This document shows positions 25,053-33,048 of a stretch of DNA of 47,834 nt, piece after piece. Source of the DNA: a virus. The notes below the pieces were generated by a model that was not told the DNA's origin, did not search any database, and saw only the letters and a program-made list of their open reading frames with translations. Made by a program: the position numbers and the translations under genes. Where the stretch lies: IMG/VR virus record IMGVR_UViG_3300048930_000091, positions 1 through 47,834 of that record, one strand, 5' to 3'. Position 1 is the stretch's first letter. Each line of letters starts with the position of its first letter.

Positions 25053-25408
25053 CGAACAGAATACTCGAAGAAAACAAAAATACTCCCATTTACTATTTGG
25101 AAAACCATGGTTTAATTGTATGTGGAAATACTTTTCAAGAAGCAATAGATATTGCATCTCATATTGAAAAATATAGCGCAGACATTCTTGATAAGATGTG
25201 TTTTAATAAGCCATTTATTAAAAATGCATCAACCACAGGAAAAATATATCCAGACCATGCTGTATTTCCAGAAAGAAATTCAGATTATGCAAATTATGTT
25301 CTTAAGAATATGATTAACTGTGGTTTGACGCCGATGTATTTGTCAGACGAAGAAATATCAAAATTATTACAAAAACCTTCTGAAATATATAGAAAGGCTA
25401 AATCATAA
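25049..25408 (+). CDS. class II aldolase, C-terminal part
   Basis: A TTG start overlaps the upstream TGA (TTGA). The 119-residue product has IYYLENHGLIVCGNTFQEAIDIASHIEKYS, the conserved ENHG segment and following helix that complete a class II aldolase. The two parts join naturally as IEYTTPDTN-LTNRILEENK, so this is one domain in two frames. Either the ribosome restarts at the overlap and two chains assemble, or one base is missing. The HG histidine would be the third metal ligand. Confidence 0.7.
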   Translation: MTNRILEENKNTPIYYLENHGLIVCGNTFQEAIDIASHIEKYSADILDKMCFNKPFIKNASTTGKIYPDHAVFPERNSDYANYVLKNMINCGLTPMYLSDEEISKLLQKPSEIYRKAKS

Positions 25409-26238
25409 TGAAAGTTGTAGTTCCTATGGCTGGATTTGGCGACCGGTTTATTAAAGCTGGTTATAAAGATCCTAAGCCATTGATCGAAATAAATGGTAAA
25501 CGAATTATAGAATATGTTGTAGAGATGTTTGATCGAGAAAATGACGAATTTGTATTTATTTGCAATGAAACTCATATTGCAGAAACAAACATGTCGGATG
25601 TATTAAAGTATCTTGTAAACAAATGTGCGATTTTGACTTGCCCACCACACAAGATGGGACCTGTGTACACTTTGAGTAAAGCCTTTGCATTGATAAACGA
25701 TGATGAACCGATTATTGTTAGTTATTGTGATAATCCATTTGTTTGGAACTACAATCATTTCAAAGATTTTGCTACATCAACAGATTCAGATGGTATTATT
25801 TTAACTCATAGAGGTGCACACCCGCACAGTCTAAATAGCACCAAAATGGCTTTCTGTAAAACAGAAGGCGATGATTTGATAGAGATCAAAGAAAAAGAAT
25901 GCTATACTAATAACCACCTTCAAGAACATGCAAGTACTGGTATGTATTACTTCAAGAGTGGAAAGATCTTAAAGAAATACTGTAATGAGTTAATGGATCT
26001 TGACATAAATTACAATGGTGAGTATTATGTTACTTTAGTATACAATTTGCTAGTTAGAGATAAGTTGAAAGTTAAAGTCTATGATAGTAACGATGTTGTG
26101 TTCGTATTTGGTACCCCGGAGGAAGTTGCGTCATTTAAGGCTTGGAAAGCAATAATCGATGGTGGGCAATTAAATAGCGGTGAATACAATGTAGTTAAAA
26201 TATACAGATATTGGAAAGATTACTATGACAAACAGTAA
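25408..26238 (+). CDS. sugar-phosphate nucleotidyltransferase-like protein
   Basis: The 276-residue product begins VVPMAGFGDRFIKAGYKDPKPLIEINGKRII, the nucleotide-binding loop and Lys of the NTP-transferase family (glucose-1-phosphate thymidylyl/cytidylyltransferases). SYCDNPFVW matches the metal-binding Asp of the active site and GEYYVT the late catalytic strand. It should activate a sugar or polyol phosphate as a nucleotide diphosphate for the transferases nearby. The nucleotide and sugar cannot be told from sequence. It starts on the last base of the aldolase stop. Confidence 0.8.
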   Translation: MKVVVPMAGFGDRFIKAGYKDPKPLIEINGKRIIEYVVEMFDRENDEFVFICNETHIAETNMSDVLKYLVNKCAILTCPPHKMGPVYTLSKAFALINDDEPIIVSYCDNPFVWNYNHFKDFATSTDSDGIILTHRGAHPHSLNSTKMAFCKTEGDDLIEIKEKECYTNNHLQEHASTGMYYFKSGKILKKYCNELMDLDINYNGEYYVTLVYNLLVRDKLKVKVYDSNDVVFVFGTPEEVASFKAWKAIIDGGQLNSGEYNVVKIYRYWKDYYDKQ

Positions 26239-26788
26239 AAAGGTCTTCTTTGATGTTGGCACCAATTTATTTCAGGGATATGAATTTTTTAAAAATCATC
26301 TTAATATAACAGACGATTGGATTAAGGTGTTCATAGAGCCAAATCCGAATTTCAACACTCCAGATAATATAAACAAAATACAAAGTATACCAAATTCTGT
26401 ATATTTACCGTTTGCTTTGTGTGACGATATCAATTCTAGTGTGGTCGATTTTTATTACATACCAAATGAAGCAGTCCATAATATGGATCAGGGTGGAAGA
26501 ATATACAACAGATGTTCTAAATGTGTTCAAATAAAAGTTCCAACTATAACAATAGACTCGTTGGTTGCGCCATATTTGGATTGTGAATTGTATTTTAAGT
26601 TTGATTGCGAAGGCGCAGAATATGGTTCTATACCAAAACTTATCGAAAAATATCACAATATTACAAAGTTTGTTGCATGTGAATTCCACTATTTGAACCA
26701 ATCAAATGAAAAGGAACTAATATCTCAAATGGATGCAATAAAGCGCAATATTAGCGGCAAAAATATACAATACATGGAATGGAGATAA
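26225..26788 (+). CDS. FkbM-type SAM methyltransferase (second copy)
   Basis: The 187-residue product shows KVFFDVGTNLFQG (SAM loop), IKVFIEPNPNF (the Glu that binds ribose), TITIDSLV and LYFKFDCEGAEYGSIPKL, the D-x-E-G-x-E segment characteristic of the FkbM family. It differs clearly from the copy at 22560, so it is not a recent duplication. It overlaps the nucleotidyltransferase by 14 bases. Probably methylates a sugar hydroxyl in the same glycan. Confidence 0.78.
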   Translation: MTNSKKVFFDVGTNLFQGYEFFKNHLNITDDWIKVFIEPNPNFNTPDNINKIQSIPNSVYLPFALCDDINSSVVDFYYIPNEAVHNMDQGGRIYNRCSKCVQIKVPTITIDSLVAPYLDCELYFKFDCEGAEYGSIPKLIEKYHNITKFVACEFHYLNQSNEKELISQMDAIKRNISGKNIQYMEWR

Positions 26789-26790
26789 TA

Positions 26791-27276
26791 ATGATTATAA
26801 TATCTCACAGAGGCAATATTAACGGTCCAGAGGCAAATCGTGAAAATTCACCCGATTATATTGACGAAGCCTTAGAAGCTGGATATGAAGTAGAAATTGA
26901 CCTGTATGTAAAAGACGGCAAATTCTTTCTTGGCCACGATGGTCCAGACTATGAAGTATCTAAAGATTGGCTTTACTTTAGACGCGATAGTATATGGGTA
27001 CATGCCAAGAATTATGAAGCTGCCGTGCATTTAGTAAATGAATTGAATTTCTGTAGATGGTTTGCTCATGAAAGAGATCGGTATTGCCTTACAAGTTGCG
27101 GATACATTTGGCTACACGACAGAGCCGCAAAAGAAACAACTGACTGCATCGTGCCTCTATTGTCGATGCTTGACATTTACGATCACTCGTATATAATCTC
27201 TCATAGATCAGCGCACGCAATTTGCACTGATTATCCAGAATATATACGAGATGTTCTCATTAAGGAATCTAAATGA
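26791..27276 (+). CDS. glycerophosphodiester phosphodiesterase-like protein
   Basis: The 161-residue product starts MIIISHRGNINGPEANRENSPDYIDEALEAGYEVEIDLYVKDGKFFLGHDGP. In that stretch the HRG, EN, E-x-D and HD metal and catalytic residues of the GDPD/PI-PLC TIM-barrel family appear in order. The protein is short for the family, so the barrel is reduced. GGAG eight bases before 26791 supports this start over the ATG at 26779. It may hydrolyse a phosphodiester intermediate of the glycan pathway. The gene's stop overlaps the helicase start (ATGA). Confidence 0.65.
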   Translation: MIIISHRGNINGPEANRENSPDYIDEALEAGYEVEIDLYVKDGKFFLGHDGPDYEVSKDWLYFRRDSIWVHAKNYEAAVHLVNELNFCRWFAHERDRYCLTSCGYIWLHDRAAKETTDCIVPLLSMLDIYDHSYIISHRSAHAICTDYPEYIRDVLIKESK

Positions 27277-28688
27277 AGATTGAAGATAGGATACTATCGG
27301 GGTTAGTTAATGATGAAGAATATGTTAGAAAAGTTATACCATTTTTAAAGCCTGAATATTTTCCTACTCGATTAAAGAAAGAAGTGTTTACGATTGTACG
27401 CGATTATTTCAATCGGTATAATACTGTGCCACAGAAAGATGCAGTTGATTTAGCCATTGAAGGTTTATCAGTTTCTCAAGATGAATATAAGACTTTAGAA
27501 ACCATATCCACTGATATGTATGCTTCTTCGCCTACCAAGAATACTGCATGGCTGATAGAAGAAACAGAGAAGTTTTGCCAAGGCAGAGCAATTTACAATG
27601 CTATCCAAGAAAGCATTGAAATCATGGACGGCAAATCTAAGTCGGGTAAGCCATTAAGTGCATTGCCAGATTTGTTAAAAGATGCACTTGGTGTGAGTTT
27701 TGAAACTAACGTCGGCCATGATTACTATGAAGATCAAAAAGAAAGATATGAATTCTATCATAGTGATAGTATTAGATTGCCGTTTGATATCGAACTTCTG
27801 AATAAGATCACTGGTGGTGGTTTAACTCCAAAGACCTTGAATCTAGTAATGGCTCCACCTGGTGGTGGCAAGAGTATCTTTCTATGCCATTGCGCCACTC
27901 ACTATCTTAGACTCGGTAAGAACGTACTGTATATTACACTAGAAATGGCCGAAGAAAGAATTGCCGAAAGAATTGACGCAAATCTGCTTGGCTATCGAAT
28001 TGACGAATTGAAGAACCTAAAAGAAGAATCGTTTGCCAAGAAGATTGCAGATTGCAAAGCCAAGTATAAGGGCAAGCTAATCATCAAAGAGTTTCCGCCA
28101 GACGTTGGCAATAGTTTGCAATTCAGGCACCTGATAGAAGAACTCAAAGTCAAAAAGAAGTTTGCGCCAGACGTTATTGTTATAGATTATTTGAATATCT
28201 GTTCTAGTTCCAGATTCAAGAATAATAGCAATGCCAATACATATTCTATTGTTAAAGCAGTAAGTGAAGAATTGCGTAGTATTGGTATTCAGTACGATGT
28301 GCCTATATTGAGTGCTATCCAGCTCAATAGAACCGGTATCGCAAGTACAGACCCTGGCATGTCAGATGTTGCTGATTCGATTGGTACCCAATATACAGCA
28401 GACCTTGCATTGAGTATTATATCTACACCAGAGCTAGAACGTCAAGGCCAAGTAGTATTTAAGCAGATCAAAAATCGTTATAATGACACTACAACATACA
28501 AGAAGTTTATTGTTGGTTTAGATAAGAGTAGAATGAAGTTTCATGACTTGGGTGAGAAAGCGTATATGCCATCACTTGAAGAGGAAATTAAAGAGAAGAG
28601 TAAGACTAAATCTGCGGTTGCCGATGTCGAGGAATACTCCCAAACACCAAAACCTAAAGATTATTCTAATTGGAACTTCGAAGAGTAA
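27273..28688 (+). CDS. 41: replicative DNA helicase (gp41/DnaB-like)
   Basis: The 471-residue product has the DnaB two-domain build: an N-terminal helical domain, then APPGGGKS near 193-200 (Walker A), LYITLEMAEERIAERIDANLLG, VIVIDYLNI near 299-307 (Walker B), and LSAIQLNRTG (the sensor Gln). It unwinds DNA at the fork as a hexamer with a primase. The size matches T4 gp41 (475 aa). A flexible acidic tail ends in NWNFEE. It follows the sugar cassette with a four-base overlap and is followed by an HNH endonuclease. Confidence 0.93.
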   Translation: MKIEDRILSGLVNDEEYVRKVIPFLKPEYFPTRLKKEVFTIVRDYFNRYNTVPQKDAVDLAIEGLSVSQDEYKTLETISTDMYASSPTKNTAWLIEETEKFCQGRAIYNAIQESIEIMDGKSKSGKPLSALPDLLKDALGVSFETNVGHDYYEDQKERYEFYHSDSIRLPFDIELLNKITGGGLTPKTLNLVMAPPGGGKSIFLCHCATHYLRLGKNVLYITLEMAEERIAERIDANLLGYRIDELKNLKEESFAKKIADCKAKYKGKLIIKEFPPDVGNSLQFRHLIEELKVKKKFAPDVIVIDYLNICSSSRFKNNSNANTYSIVKAVSEELRSIGIQYDVPILSAIQLNRTGIASTDPGMSDVADSIGTQYTADLALSIISTPELERQGQVVFKQIKNRYNDTTTYKKFIVGLDKSRMKFHDLGEKAYMPSLEEEIKEKSKTKSAVADVEEYSQTPKPKDYSNWNFEE

Positions 28689-28699
28689 GGATTCTTTAT

Positions 28700-29209
28700 A
28701 TGCATCAACCTGTTCTGTTGCTTAATTCTAGTGAAGAAGTAATAAATGTTATATCATGGAAACGCGCAGTTTTACTGATATTTGGTGGCAAGGCAGAGAT
28801 CCCTTGTGGATATCAAGACTATCACCGAATATCTACTGTCAAGGGCTACTACGATTTACCCAAGGCTCTGGTGTTAAAGAATTACGTTAGGTTGCCTAGA
28901 ACCAATGCTAATCTAAGTAGAAAGAACGTCTTTTTACGAGATAAGTATGAATGTCAGTATTGTGGTAGCTATCTACCAGAAGATGACAGAACCATTGACC
29001 ATATCTTACCAGTTAGCCGAGGTGGTAAGCATGAGTGGTCTAACGTAACTTCTTCGTGTTCCTACTGTAATTCTAAGAAAGCCGACATGACACCAGAAGA
29101 AGCCAATATGACTTTATTGTCTAAACCGTATAGACCCCAAAAGCAATATTTAAGTGCATCCTTAGAACGTAAATACTTTGAAAGTTGGAAAAAATGGCTA
29201 AAGAAATAA
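28700..29209 (+). CDS. HNH endonuclease
   Basis: The 169-residue product has CQYCGSYLP, TIDHILPVSRGGKHEWSN and CSYCNSKKAD: two C-x2-C zinc pairs, the DH pair and the Asn of the HNH fold. The N-terminal half (VLLLNSSEEVINVISWKRAVLLIFGGKAE) matches the leader domain of free-standing HNH proteins widely found in T4-like phages and bacteria. Start at 28700 is supported by AAGG 10 bases upstream. It lies directly behind gene 41, 12 bases after its stop. It may be a homing enzyme or a resident phage nuclease; no split gene marks the site. Confidence 0.85.
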   Translation: MHQPVLLLNSSEEVINVISWKRAVLLIFGGKAEIPCGYQDYHRISTVKGYYDLPKALVLKNYVRLPRTNANLSRKNVFLRDKYECQYCGSYLPEDDRTIDHILPVSRGGKHEWSNVTSSCSYCNSKKADMTPEEANMTLLSKPYRPQKQYLSASLERKYFESWKKWLKK

Positions 29210-29349
29210 CACCACCAGTCAAAAATGATCAAAAATCTAACATTGAGGACGACTTTGACGATCCAATCTTACATGAAAAGCCTACAAGTTTCTCAGATTT
29301 CGTCGATTTAATGACGAATTTCAAGAAACGAAAAAAGAAGAACTCTTAA
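29194..29349 (+). CDS. small hypothetical protein (51 aa)
   Basis: The ATG at 29194 overlaps the end of the HNH gene by 16 bases. The 51-residue product has an acidic centre (EDDFDDPILHEKP) and a basic tail (KKRKKKNS). It is the last gene before a terminator-like palindrome. No family is recognised. Small acidic proteins of this kind occur next to gp41/primase genes, but that is only context. Confidence 0.55.
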   Translation: MAKEITPPVKNDQKSNIEDDFDDPILHEKPTSFSDFVDLMTNFKKRKKKNS

Positions 29350-29352
29350 AAT

Positions 29353-29360
29353 CATAAATA
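29353..29360 (+). promoter_or_regulatory. late promoter box (CATAAATA)
   Basis: CATAAATA differs from the T4 late consensus only in the first base. It lies four bases after the stop of the previous gene. The predicted RNA start, about 29366, is just before the palindromic hairpin at 29370. The same CATAAATAGTA string occurs at 30443. It precedes the lysine-rich protein gene. Confidence 0.6.
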
Positions 29361-29369
29361 GTATTGATA

Positions 29370-29399
29370 CCGCCTATATCATGATATAGGCGGTTTTTT
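29370..29399 (+). terminator. rho-independent terminator / 5' hairpin
   Basis: Two 12-base arms, CCGCCTATATCA and TGATATAGGCGG, form a perfect 24-bp palindrome at 29370-29393, followed by six T. It should end transcription coming from the helicase operon. It lies inside the leader of the late transcript predicted to start a few bases upstream, so for that RNA it may serve as a 5' end cap against decay. Confidence 0.8.
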
Positions 29400-29418
29400 A
29401 CTTTTGGAGTATATATCA

Positions 29419-30429
29419 TTGGGCAGCTATAGGGATGGTAGAAAATATAGTGTGCGTGGATTGCACTATTCTAATAAGCACGATGCTTTAAGTAGTGTCG
29501 GAAAGCTAGAAAAGTTCGATATTACCAACAATAGAAAATATGCTCTTGCCCGCAGATATTATAGTCTTGCTCGAAAAGAAGCATTGGAAACTAAAGACCC
29601 TAGAACGAAGATTAATAGACTTGGTGCTGCATCAGTTTATCTAAAGTTCATTAATACACTGGTCAAAGATAATAAAATATCAAGTGGAACAAAAAAAGAG
29701 GATATAGACATGGATCAAATTAACGACAAATTCTTGGATTTTATCTGTGAAAAGATATTAACAGAAGATGAAAAATCTGCTGCACGGTTTCTTAAGCACC
29801 AGCATGTTAAGTCTAAGTTTAACAGATATTACAAGGATAATACAGTACCGTATTGGGCTGTGTATCAAAGAATCAAGGGTTCTAAGGGCAAAGGCAAGTC
29901 TGATCAGTCTGGTACTAGTGAGAAAGATCCAGAGATCAAGAAGGTTGTAAACAAGAAGAAAACTAAGAAATCTGCACCTAAAGTTGCAAAGAAAGCAGAA
30001 GCTGCACCAGAACCAAGATCTAAGAAAATATCTCGCGTCGTCGGCAAGAAAGCCAAACCAAAGAAGAAGGTTGAGTTAAAGCGTAAGCCAGTCAAGAATG
30101 CCAAGATAGCTGCCAAGAAGAAGATTACTAAGAAGACAAAGAAGGCAGTAAATGAGGCGTTTAATCGATTGTTTCTTGAGAAAGCTAAGCATACTAGAAT
30201 CTATAGTCGATGGGCAGAACTTTCTAAGATGGGTCCATCTGAACTGAACAAGTATATACGCGGCCGTTCTTCTGGGCATCACACTCTAAAGAATAAGAGA
30301 AACCGTGGCCGCATGACAATTAACATGCTCAAGCGCGGTCATAATAAGTGGGACGATAACGACGTAAAGTGGAATTCTAAGAAATCTAACTTCTTAAGAC
30401 GTAAACCATCTCGCCGCCGCGGCAAATGA
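29419..30429 (+). CDS. lysine-rich basic protein, probably virion- or DNA-associated (336 aa)
   Basis: I use the TTG at 29419 because GGAG lies nine bases upstream; a TTG at 29404 is also in frame. Residues 1-155 are a folded basic domain with helical content. Residues 160-235 are a Lys/Ala/Pro tract (KKKTKKSAPKVAKKAEAAPE and similar) like histone H1 tails. The end is Arg/Lys rich (RRKPSRRRGK). It is likely to bind nucleic acid. The late-type promoter and following virion genes suggest it is packaged or structural. No family is recognised. Confidence 0.6.
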   Translation: MGSYRDGRKYSVRGLHYSNKHDALSSVGKLEKFDITNNRKYALARRYYSLARKEALETKDPRTKINRLGAASVYLKFINTLVKDNKISSGTKKEDIDMDQINDKFLDFICEKILTEDEKSAARFLKHQHVKSKFNRYYKDNTVPYWAVYQRIKGSKGKGKSDQSGTSEKDPEIKKVVNKKKTKKSAPKVAKKAEAAPEPRSKKISRVVGKKAKPKKKVELKRKPVKNAKIAAKKKITKKTKKAVNEAFNRLFLEKAKHTRIYSRWAELSKMGPSELNKYIRGRSSGHHTLKNKRNRGRMTINMLKRGHNKWDDNDVKWNSKKSNFLRRKPSRRRGK

Positions 30430-30442
30430 GATGATAATAATT

Positions 30443-30450
30443 CATAAATA
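30443..30450 (+). promoter_or_regulatory. late promoter box (CATAAATA)
   Basis: CATAAATA lies 27 bases before the ATG of the virion-type gene at 30477, with AGGAG in between. Predicted RNA start near 30456. The string CATAAATAGTA repeats at 29353, which supports a shared element. Confidence 0.65.
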
Positions 30451-30476
30451 GTAAGTACTAAAGAACAGGAGCAAAG

Positions 30477-31199
30477 ATGGCACTGTGGAATAAAAATGAT
30501 CAGGAAAGTTCTAAGCCAAATTGGTTAACAGAAGAACAGAAGCGCGTTTGTGTAAGAACACCTCGCGGTTGGGAAATCCCACTTGTTGGTTGCGGTGTAT
30601 CTGGATCGACAGCGAATCCATTTAATCAGTCGTATGTTACAAGTAGCGCAGATGTAGTGGTTCCCATGGAATTGCTTGTCTGTTTGCCATTGGATCCGAC
30701 GCCAGCCGGTGCTGCGGATTCTGACTATACCAGTCGTGGTTTGACTGGTATTGTACCAGGCGCCACTGCCGGTGACGCAGTTAATAACAGAAACTTTGCA
30801 CCGTACTTTACTGTACCTGCTGATGGTATTAATCTGCATCACACCAAGGGTACTACTGCGTATTATCCAGTAATTGTATCTGATGTGAACCCAACCGAAT
30901 ACGGCTCGCTTCTAACAAGCACCGCAATCACCTTCGGATTCAATCCTACTGCCGGCCATGTCTTGCTTATTAAGAGCATAACTGGATCTGCTACTGGCGC
31001 CTGGGGCGGTGGATATGAATGGCCAGCAGGCAATACTACTACGACTTATCCGTATGGTGGCCTTGGTGGTATTACTCTTGGCGCAGCAATGCTTCGAATT
31101 GGTGCTAGCCTTACTGGTGGCACTTATGGTGCGACTGCTTATTGCTGGGACTCTAGAAGCCTTACTGGCACAACAAGATTCAATATAGTTGTACGATAA
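30477..31199 (+). CDS. virion structural protein (240 aa)
   Basis: The product starts MALWNKNDQESSKPNWLTEEQKRVCVRTPRGWE, a leader typical of a family of structural proteins in T4-like marine and cyanobacterial phages (MALWG...KPK.LT...TPRGWE). The rest is rich in Gly, Thr, Ala and Tyr with a beta-strand pattern (TGGTYGATAYCW), as in a surface or decoration protein. AGGAG lies eight bases upstream of the ATG, after a late promoter box. The exact place in the particle is unknown. Confidence 0.6.
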   Translation: MALWNKNDQESSKPNWLTEEQKRVCVRTPRGWEIPLVGCGVSGSTANPFNQSYVTSSADVVVPMELLVCLPLDPTPAGAADSDYTSRGLTGIVPGATAGDAVNNRNFAPYFTVPADGINLHHTKGTTAYYPVIVSDVNPTEYGSLLTSTAITFGFNPTAGHVLLIKSITGSATGAWGGGYEWPAGNTTTTYPYGGLGGITLGAAMLRIGASLTGGTYGATAYCWDSRSLTGTTRFNIVVR

Positions 31200-31216
31200 A
31201 ATACTGGAGATGTCTT

Positions 31217-32266
31217 TTGAAGAAATATAAAAATATCAGAGAACATTATTCCAGAGTATCTTATACACCACCGTATGCCTCAGAGGCGGCAGACGATCTA
31301 GATATCAATTTGGGTGTATTGGACGAAGAAAGTATCTCTAGAATAAATGCCTATCTACAACAGCAAACTGCTTCTTATATCAATCCAAATAATGCGTTGA
31401 ACAAAATTCAACGCCGTCTTTCTACCATCGGTCTTGTATTTACGTTTCCTAAAGAAAGACCATATGTTCGTACCGAATCTAATATATCTATAACTTCTGA
31501 GTCGTTTCCTATATCTTATATGGGCGGCAGAACTGGTGTATTAGATGCTAACTATAACATCGGCACTGACGATAATATTCGTTGGCGTACTGGTTACGGC
31601 CTAAAATTGAGTGTTCAATATACATTACCTTCAGATGGTGGGCTAGTAACCGTTTCGCCTAGAATTGAGATGGTTGCTGGCGTAACTGAGTCGTTGACTA
31701 CTAAATCACGAGAAGATCAGATACGAAATGCTAAGATTAAAGTAGATCGTAACCGAAAGAAACTCAAGTCTCAATTTTCAAAGTACGGTAATCGCACTAG
31801 CATGAGCCGAGCCGGAATAGAATCATCTCTTAATGATCTTGGTAGCGACTATAAATCTGCTACACCGCCATATACACGAAACCCTTCTATCGGGCGAATG
31901 AAGAGGTCTATAAAGACTCTTCAGCGTAAGAAGTATTCAATTAAAGGTCAATACGATGAAAATGTAACTACTAAGTCGCCAAAAGACCAATTAAAGAGTA
32001 CTGTTAGGCATTACGATAAATTGATGAAGAAACGGTATAGCAAAATTGGCCGTGACGAGCTAAACAGAACCAAAGATTCTGATAGAGCTTACAATATGGT
32101 AAGTGATATTAAAAATGCTACCTACGATAAACTTCGCCTTGCTAAAGTTCACCCAGAGAATGACACTCACCGTAAATTGGCAGATTTAGAACGTAAAGTT
32201 GCTCGTAAGCGGATTAAGAACGCCAATTATGAGCGAGGTAAAAGTAGAGGCAACCGCAAAAAGTAA
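31217..32266 (+). CDS. probable virion protein with basic C-terminus (349 aa)
   Basis: Starts at TTG with GGAG seven bases upstream. Residues 1-160 contain DDLDINLGVLDEESISRINAYLQQQTASYINPNNALNKIQRRL and then a beta-rich stretch with MGGRTGVLD. This resembles a conserved protein of T4-like marine phages of unknown role. Residues 165-349 are strongly basic and helical (RNAKIKVDRNRKKLK, KLMKKRYSKIGRDE), with a Lys/Arg tail. It may contact packaged DNA. Lies in the late gene block. Confidence 0.55.
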   Translation: MKKYKNIREHYSRVSYTPPYASEAADDLDINLGVLDEESISRINAYLQQQTASYINPNNALNKIQRRLSTIGLVFTFPKERPYVRTESNISITSESFPISYMGGRTGVLDANYNIGTDDNIRWRTGYGLKLSVQYTLPSDGGLVTVSPRIEMVAGVTESLTTKSREDQIRNAKIKVDRNRKKLKSQFSKYGNRTSMSRAGIESSLNDLGSDYKSATPPYTRNPSIGRMKRSIKTLQRKKYSIKGQYDENVTTKSPKDQLKSTVRHYDKLMKKRYSKIGRDELNRTKDSDRAYNMVSDIKNATYDKLRLAKVHPENDTHRKLADLERKVARKRIKNANYERGKSRGNRKK

Positions 32267-32297
32267 AGGGGTGCGTAGCCGTTTACGAAGATAATAT

Positions 32298-32684
32298 ATG
32301 AATTTTGAAAATTTGAATGATGCTAACTTTCTTTTATATGCAGCCACCAACTACAATAACCCACAGTGTAAGGGCCTTGATGAATTTCAAGAAGATCTAA
32401 ACCGCATTGTTTACATTAAGCGCCTATTGAATCGTCATAAGCGTGGTGGCGAACTAAGAGAAAGATTGATATTAAATCATATAATTATTATCTGCAACGT
32501 ATTTGGCATCGAACCCGGCATACGGATAATGTTATATAAGCTAGAAGAGTCTTTATACGATAGTTTAAAGACTTTTTTCATTTATTTAAAATACTTAAAA
32601 CCAGATACTAAATATATACATGGTGTCGATTTTCAGAAGGTTGGTATTGACTATCTGATTTATAAACGATTAAAGGATATCTAA
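32298..32684 (+). CDS. conserved T4-like phage protein, DUF7207-like (128 aa)
   Basis: The product contains NFLLYAATNYNNPQCKGLDEFQEDLNRIVYIKRLLNRHKRGGELRERLILNHIIIICNVFG. This pattern (YAAxxYDNPxC..EEF..DLxRIxYIKRLF...GELKERLILNHLI) recurs in many T4-like phages and has no known function. It is mostly helical, with no enzyme motif. It starts one base-pair turn after a basic virion-type gene, and two bases separate it from the next. Confidence 0.7.
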   Translation: MNFENLNDANFLLYAATNYNNPQCKGLDEFQEDLNRIVYIKRLLNRHKRGGELRERLILNHIIIICNVFGIEPGIRIMLYKLEESLYDSLKTFFIYLKYLKPDTKYIHGVDFQKVGIDYLIYKRLKDI

Positions 32685-32685
32685 T

Positions 32686-33048
32686 ATGATAAGATTTATT
32701 TCGTTTATCGAAAAGTGTCAACTGGGGGGCCTGGCTAAAGGCAAAACACCAGAAGATCTGGCCAAGAAGCACCAAGTTAGTATTGATCATATTAAGACCC
32801 AGTTAGACATGGGATCTAAGGTCGAAATAGAACACACCAAAGATCATTCAGCCGCTTTAAAGATAGCCATGGACCATGTGTTTGAAGATCCCAACTATTA
32901 TACTAAATTGAAGAAGATGGAATCTGAAAATGCCAACACAACTGCGTCTGGCATTGCAGGTGTTTCGCCTGGTGAACCAACAGTTGTTAAGAGAAATGGC
33001 CAGGGATTATTGTTCGGCCGACGAAAGTTGAGGAGAAGATCAAGATGA
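32686..33048 (+). CDS. DUF5661-like protein (120 aa)
   Basis: The product has LAKGKTPEDLAKKHQVSIDHIKTQLDMGSKVEIEHTKDHSAALKIAMDHVFEDPNYYTKLKKME. This is the usual DUF5661 pattern (G.KVE.EHT.D...A..IA.DHL.EDP.YYTKL). The first part may be a helix-turn-helix. Function unknown; it recurs in phage and bacterial genomes. The basic tail ends GRRKLRRRSR. It overlaps the next start by four bases. Confidence 0.72.
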   Translation: MIRFISFIEKCQLGGLAKGKTPEDLAKKHQVSIDHIKTQLDMGSKVEIEHTKDHSAALKIAMDHVFEDPNYYTKLKKMESENANTTASGIAGVSPGEPTVVKRNGQGLLFGRRKLRRRSR

